NCBI GenBank assembly: GCA_016199425.1
Contig: JACQGT010000147.1
Location: 1 to 9,541, forward strand
Source: Chloroflexota bacterium
GTDB lineage: Bacteria > Chloroflexota > Anaerolineae > Caldilineales > Caldilineaceae
Direction: 5' to 3'
DNA length: 9,541 bases
Positions within the stretch are counted from its first letter, which is position 1. The number at the start of each line of letters is the position of its first letter. The translations under genes were made by a program, and so were the position numbers. The notes under the pieces are model-generated. The model ran no database searches, was not told the origin of the DNA, and was given only the letters and a program-made list of their open reading frames with translations. Below are positions 6,901 through 9,541 of the stretch, piece after piece.

Positions 6901-8429
6901 CCCGGCATCTGGCTGGGCACAAAGGATCGGGTCACCGTGTGCTGGGCCTCGTCCGCCGGATACAGCACGGAGGCCAGATAGACCTGACCCGAGGCGGTGA
7001 TGGCCGTGCTCTCGGCGATGAAAAACTCCACGGTGAGCGGATAGGTGGCGCGGATGGTAGCGGTATCCACCCGGAAGCGGACCTGGAGCTGGCCGCCGCT
7101 CGGGGATATCTGGCTGATCTCCGGCCAGTTCTGTAGCCGGTTGGCCCCGAATTCGTCGACGTCTCCAGGATCGTTGGCGCTGGGTCCGCCCTGGGGCGGA
7201 TCAGACTGGAACAGGTCGATACCCAGGCCGGGGTTGGCAAAGATGCTATTGCGGCTGATGCGGGCGCCACCGGCGCCGGGGAACAAAGCCACACCGTTGC
7301 CATTGTGGGCAATGCGGTTGCCCTCGATCTCGTCGTTCACCCCATCGCCGTCGGAGCCGATCCGGGTGAAGATGGCCTCATCAAAGACGCCATTGTTGGT
7401 GTTACCCAGATTCGCACCGGTGCCGGCGGTACCGATGCTGTTGCCGGCGACGATAGTGCCCTTGGCGTTCCCGCTGACCGTGATGCCGTCGTGCCCATTG
7501 CCGCCGATGATGTTACCCTCGGATGCATTGGTGCTGACCCCGATGCGGTTGTCCCTGGGGACGCCGGAGGCGGAGGAAAGAAATACCACCAAGATGCCGC
7601 TTCGCTGGTTGCCTATGGCCTGGGTGCCCGTGGGATCGGTGCCGACCAGGTTGCCAGCCACCACGTTGCGGCTGCCGTGGAGCACCACCCCGTATCCTTC
7701 GAGGCCAACGTCGCCCCGGTTGCCGCTGATCACGTTGCCTTCGCCAGAGTTGCCCGTGCCGATGATGTTGTCGTTGCCTTCCACCCGGATGCCGATACCG
7801 TTGGGCACGGCGACGCCCTCGGCGTTCAGACCAATGAGGTTCCCAATGACCACGTTGTTGGCGAACCCGGGGAGGATGGCTATTGCTTGCCCGTTATCCA
7901 CGAGAACGTTTCGCTCGATGGTGTTGTCGTTGCCGTCCACCCGGATGCCGATAAGGAAGTTTTCGATCTGCAACCCCTTGATCGTGACGTTGTTGGCCTG
8001 GATACACAGTCCCTCAACAGCTCTGCCCGTACTATTGCTATCGAGGCGAAAGACGACGCCGGGTGCGCCGTCGACCGACTGGCCTGTGGCGTCGATGACG
8101 AGGCCCTCGCTGCGGATCCTGTAGTGTGGGCAGCCGGACAAAGAGGTGGAGATGGCGCCGGTGATGCCGAAGGTGATGGTATGGTTTCCGGGCAAGCGAT
8201 TGGACTCGCTGATGGCGGCGAACAACGTGCAAGTGTTCTGGGGCGTGGCGCAGACCCCGTCCCCGGGGTCGATGTCGCCTTCTTCACCCAGGCTGTCCAC
8301 GACAAAGGTGGCGCTGGGGAGCGCGGTCACCCGATCCTGGAATTGGGACAGCACCGGGGGACTGAAGATCAGTGCAACAATCGCGGGCAAGAGCAACCAT
8401 ATGATTGTCCTAAATCCGTTCAATTTCAT
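3999..8429 (-). CDS. Secreted giant: CSLREA/beta-helix, DUF11-like, metzincin protease and Ig-like domains
   Basis: A 1476-residue protein with start ATG at 8429, supported by AAGGAGG 5 bases upstream (8435-8441). Residues 1-29 form a signal peptide (hydrophobic core, VLS-Q). Residues 40-90 form a CSLREA-like segment (FVVDSLGEEGDIDPGDGVC, CTLFAAISESN, TITF). Residues about 141-410 are right-handed parallel beta-helix repeats rich in GN/GI/NxI turns, closing with 'ANRLQNWPEI'. Residues about 540-680 look CARDB-like. Residues 683-800 form a DUF11-type repeat (VAPGQLITYTVRL). Residues about 815-1165 form a metallopeptidase domain with zinc motif HEIGHTFGREH (H1083, E1084, H1087, H1093) and a likely Met-turn at M1140 (DFMSYG), i.e. 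metzincin class. Residues about 1278-1464 contain Ig/fibronectin-like domains. The tail is HRVFLPAVLSR. Likely an extracellular or surface protease with adhesive or structural parts; the substrate is unknown. The first 20 bases overlap the end of the small gene, so translation may be coupled. Confidence 0.9.
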   Translation of the reverse strand: MKLNGFRTIIWLLLPAIVALIFSPPVLSQFQDRVTALPSATFVVDSLGEEGDIDPGDGVCATPQNTCTLFAAISESNRLPGNHTITFGITGAISTSLSGCPHYRIRSEGLVIDATGQSVDGAPGVVFRLDSNSTGRAVEGLCIQANNVTIKGLQIENFLIGIRVDGNDNTIERNVLVDNGQAIAILPGFANNVVIGNLIGLNAEGVAVPNGIGIRVEGNDNIIGTGNSGEGNVISGNRGDVGLEGYGVVLHGSRNVVAGNLVGTDPTGTQAIGNQRSGILVVFLSSASGVPRDNRIGVSTNASEGNIIGGNGHDGITVSGNAKGTIVAGNSIGTAGTGANLGNTNNGVFDEAIFTRIGSDGDGVNDEIEGNRIAHNGNGVALFPGAGGARISRNSIFANPGLGIDLFQSDPPQGGPSANDPGDVDEFGANRLQNWPEISQISPSGGQLQVRFRVDTATIRATYPLTVEFFIAESTAITASGQVYLASVLYPADEAQHTVTRSFVPSQMPGPGAPIVATAIDAQGNTSEFSFPPVLVGVPAQPDLLIKQLGEPDTAYALDDVYQTVPTGDQIETQDATANIHAEYDVKLENDGDTAASFVLRVSEEGASEWLTSYLAPDGASLFPSEPYTTASLEPGESELVSVRMTPMAALTRGETMTATFQVFLDAADTVPLDAVQAVAKAPFLDVRKETEIIPSPVAPGQLITYTVRLFWSGPDGAVAPGILADRIPDHTEFVAGSASATLGQVDFVTNKIEWSGDLVANESLALIRFTVRVACSSLMALNNADWPQFIRNQATGTLGPYDWQVEKSSILSKPDLQIAGLEVTQAIQDLANAAPLVKDKFTYVRLYPTAKYENGTSFCKTVPDVKAQLSGGPGGPLQHSRPRPMRVLVRPGAQRPTREERANLQESFYFFNLPKGWRDHNYTLVAEINPGCERPDANCDKNTLELPLEFAPTQDINLFIYPVRYTRGGQNLLAPTDDLFEHLRYFMRVYPLSIGNFNLHVKEILEFNGDLSTANGWTRLLKLVNEQRPFSWRESTNAQYVALLHQNVFTGMVNRINGANLQAANGVKLQPDPNATGIIFAHEIGHTFGREHVRCGGPAGSIDFAYPYNGCNLSTGGADTYWGLDVTEVIDPIGTADFMSYGQIRWVSDYTYRALLARLQADAGALHRLPARSGDERLLVQGTVNLQDGTASLDEVYRFENPFYPEDVPGGAYTLELQDSSGQTLITDTFDLAVTVSGFITPTAGSFQRALPHDPRITRVVLKQGDTVLASRTASAHPPTVTVTFPNGGEMLEGEVTLRWTASDPDGDPLEYVVQYSADDGATWEAVAVGITETTASVDTSTLPGGNQSLIRVAASDGFHTAYDQSDATFRVPRKGPTVWIAEPPNGAIFPPGMRITLFGRAYDQDLNYLLEASLAWASDRDGPLGTGQELNLSSLSPGLHTITLTATDDEGMRGTANVQIFIGHRVFLPAVLSR

Positions 8430-8709
8430 ATTGGCCTCCTTCTCTATCGGGGTTGCCGGCACCTTCCACACTGTCGGCGATGTCGTCGCCGTCGTTACCC
8501 GTGTCGAGGAAGTTGGGCGTCCCGTCCTTGTTCTCCCAGTGCTGCATTTGGCCACGCAAAAAAAGAAATGCGGCTTCCAGTGTGGGAAAGCCAAGCCGTT
8601 CGCTGCTGTCCGCGCTGGTGAGGCTGATCCGCCAGTGCATGGGAACGGCGCTTTCCTCGCGCCAGATGCGCAGCAGATAGGAATGATAGCGATTCGAGGA
8701 GCGGTTCAT
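8410..8709 (-). CDS. Small conserved-type protein of unknown function, copy B, with TSP3-like tail
   Basis: A 99-residue protein. Residues 1-59 are a close paralogue of copy A (49 of 59 identical, the first 21 residues all identical). Residues 62-91 read DGTPNFLDTGNDGDDIADSV then EGAGNPDREGG, a pattern close to thrombospondin type 3 calcium-binding repeats (DxDxDGDGIPDxxEG) but with some acidic positions lost. Such repeats normally occur outside the cell, yet no signal peptide is present. The stop at 8410 lies 20 bases inside the giant protease gene. There is no Shine-Dalgarno sequence; TAGACT ends 6 bases before the ATG, suggesting a leaderless start. It is transcribed divergently from the BTAD regulator. 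The function is not recognised. Its repeated position at the head of modules encoding secreted proteins suggests a regulatory or accessory role (inference). Confidence 0.75.
   Translation of the reverse strand: MNRSSNRYHSYLLRIWREESAVPMHWRISLTSADSSERLGFPTLEAAFLFLRGQMQHWENKDGTPNFLDTGNDGDDIADSVEGAGNPDREGGQYEIERI
8435..8441 (-). promoter_or_regulatory. Ribosome binding site of the giant protease gene
   Basis: AAGGAGG on the minus strand, 5 bases before the ATG at 8429. It lies inside the 3' coding part of the small gene and decides the start over the longer open frame, which has no signal peptide. Confidence 0.8.
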
Positions 8710-8723
8710 TGCGCCAGTCTACG
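8648..8723. repeat. 76-bp perfect direct repeat, copy B
   Basis: Identical to 3527-3602. It spans the first 20 codons of the small gene, the ATG and the -10-like element. Confidence 0.95.
8716..8721 (-). promoter_or_regulatory. Putative -10 element of copy B small gene (leaderless)
   Basis: TAGACT on the minus strand, 6 bases before the ATG at 8709, in the same arrangement as copy A. The 10 bases separating it from the proximal TTTCACA heptamer differ in sequence from copy A except for a shared CG next to the element, but have the same length. Confidence 0.55.
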
Positions 8724-8728
8724 ACCAG

Positions 8729-8761
8729 ATGTGTGAAAAATGTGTGAAATCGAATTTCACA
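8729..8761. promoter_or_regulatory. Putative SARP-type operator B in the divergent promoter region
   Basis: The 10-mer ATGTGTGAAA occurs at 8729-8738 and 8740-8749, period 11 bp. A third heptamer in opposite orientation, TTTCACA (8755-8761), forms an 8-3-8 palindrome with the second copy (8743-8750 and 8754-8761). Relative to a leaderless start at 8709, the two direct heptamers lie at about -23 to -40, the usual place for SARP binding. The extra inverted copy faces the regulator gene and could serve autoregulation (inference). Confidence 0.6.
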
Positions 8762-8820
8762 GGGGCTGTCGGTTTCAATTTCTCTGGGCGTGGAAACTGT
8801 GCTTTCGCGCCGCCGCGGAG

Positions 8821-8826
8821 TATAAT
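8821..8826 (+). promoter_or_regulatory. -10 element of the BTAD regulator promoter
   Basis: A perfect TATAAT. Seventeen bases upstream is TGTGCT, a poor -35 match, so activation may be needed. A start near 8833 would give a leader of about 55 bases. GGGG-CCTA-CCCC (8828-8839) forms a small hairpin at or near the start point. No good Shine-Dalgarno sequence precedes the ATG at 8888. Confidence 0.6.
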
Positions 8827-8887
8827 AGGGGCCTACCCCCCGCGTGCAGCGAAACGAAAAGTTCTTTTCCGGACCAGGTTCTCTCCT

Positions 8888-9541
8888 ATGCCCTCCCTGG
8901 AATTACGCTCTCTCGGCTCTCTGGAAATCCTGTTGGATGGCAAACCGTTGGCAGGCTTCAAGACCCGCAAAGCCCAGGCCCTGCTGATCTATCTGGCCTA
9001 TCACGCCGGCCAATCTTTCTCCCGCGAGCATTTGCAGACGCTGTTGTGGAGCGAAAGCGCGCCCAAACAGGCTGCGGCCAGTCTGCGTCAGGCTCTGGCC
9101 AATCTGCGCGGGCTGTTGCCAGAAGGGATGCTGCGCGTCGAGCTGGGCTTTATCGCTTTTGGCGGGGAGAGCGACTACACACTGGACGTAGCCGAGCTTA
9201 CCACCCGGCCACAACTCTACCGGGGACCCTTTCTGCAGGGCTTCGATATCGCCGATGCCCAGGGCTGGGAGGAATGGCTCTTTACCACTCGGGAGCAGAT
9301 CCAAAGCCGGGTTCTGGACCGGTTGGAGGCGCAAGGCCAGGCAGCCGCGGCCCAGGGCCACTTCTCGGCAGCTATTGAAAGCTTTCGCCAGATGGTTCGC
9401 ATCGATTCCTGGCGCGAGGACGTTCACCGGGCGCTGATGCGCCTCTACGATCTGGCCGGGGATCGGGCCGCGGCCCTGGCCCAATACGAGAGATGTCACG
9501 CCATTCTGGCCCAGGAAGTAGGGGTCGAGCCTACGGTGGAG
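8888..9541 (+). CDS. AfsR/SARP-like transcriptional activator with BTAD domain, 3' end outside window
   Basis: 218 codons are visible and the frame is open at the edge. Residues 1-90 form an OmpR-type winged-helix DNA-binding domain as in SARPs: MPSLELRSLGSLEILLDGKP, 'KTRKAQALLIYLAYHAGQSF', 'SREHLQTLLWSE', 'AAASLRQALANLRGLL'. Residues about 97-218 form the bacterial transcriptional activation domain (BTAD), a TPR-like helical repeat: 'YRGPFLQGFDIADAQGWEEW', 'AAIESFRQMVRIDSWREDVH', 'LMRLYDLAGDRAAALAQYER', ending VGVEPTVE. In related proteins an NB-ARC/AAA ATPase and TPRs often follow, which cannot be seen here. The start is chosen because it matches the usual 'M..LELRLLGSLE' beginning. No clear Shine-Dalgarno sequence. 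It is divergent from the small gene, with 178 bases between the two starts containing operator B, and is the best candidate regulator of both modules. Confidence 0.9.
   Translation, partial: MPSLELRSLGSLEILLDGKPLAGFKTRKAQALLIYLAYHAGQSFSREHLQTLLWSESAPKQAAASLRQALANLRGLLPEGMLRVELGFIAFGGESDYTLDVAELTTRPQLYRGPFLQGFDIADAQGWEEWLFTTREQIQSRVLDRLEAQGQAAAAQGHFSAAIESFRQMVRIDSWREDVHRALMRLYDLAGDRAAALAQYERCHAILAQEVGVEPTVE

Noticed and set aside
8743..8761. CRP/FNR-type site (TGTGA...TCACA)
   Set aside because: The spacing between TGTGA and TCACA is 9, not 6, and the direct 11-bp repeats fit a SARP-type operator better.

Overview
The window looks like part of a chromosome from a GC-rich, filament-type Chloroflexota bacterium (Caldilineales/Anaerolineae-like). 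This is inferred from the combination of a BTAD-type regulator, CSLREA/beta-helix and YD-repeat-type surface proteins, C-terminal 'FLPxVxR' tails and heptameric tandem repeats. It is not a database result.

Reading leftwards from the right edge: a plus-strand AfsR/SARP-like regulator with a BTAD domain begins at 8888 and runs off the window. Divergent from it, everything else lies on the minus strand in two modules of the same design. Module B is a direct-repeat operator, a small unknown protein (8709-8410), then a 1476-residue secreted protein (8429-3999) made of a CSLREA segment, a parallel beta-helix, DUF11-like and metzincin protease domains, and Ig-like domains. Module A is a near copy of the same operator and small gene (3588-3373), followed by a secreted single-cohesin protein (3347-2760) and a very large dockerin-bearing, YD-repeat-type shell protein (2541 to beyond position 1). 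Between the modules lies a 3' remnant of another secreted protein (3998-3585). About 220 bases of nested heptamer inverted repeats separate the cohesin and dockerin genes.

How it may work together: the two modules share a promoter block. This consists of two TGTGAAA heptamers 11 bp apart and a TAnnnT -10 element placed 6 bases before the ATG with no Shine-Dalgarno sequence, followed by 20 identical codons. SARP regulators classically bind heptamer direct repeats at 11-bp spacing just upstream of the -10, and such a regulator is encoded next door. The simplest reading is a small regulon in which the BTAD protein switches on leaderless small-protein genes and, behind them, surface or secreted proteins, including a cohesin and its possible dockerin partner. 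The layout is visible in the sequence. The regulatory link and the cohesin-dockerin pairing are inferences.
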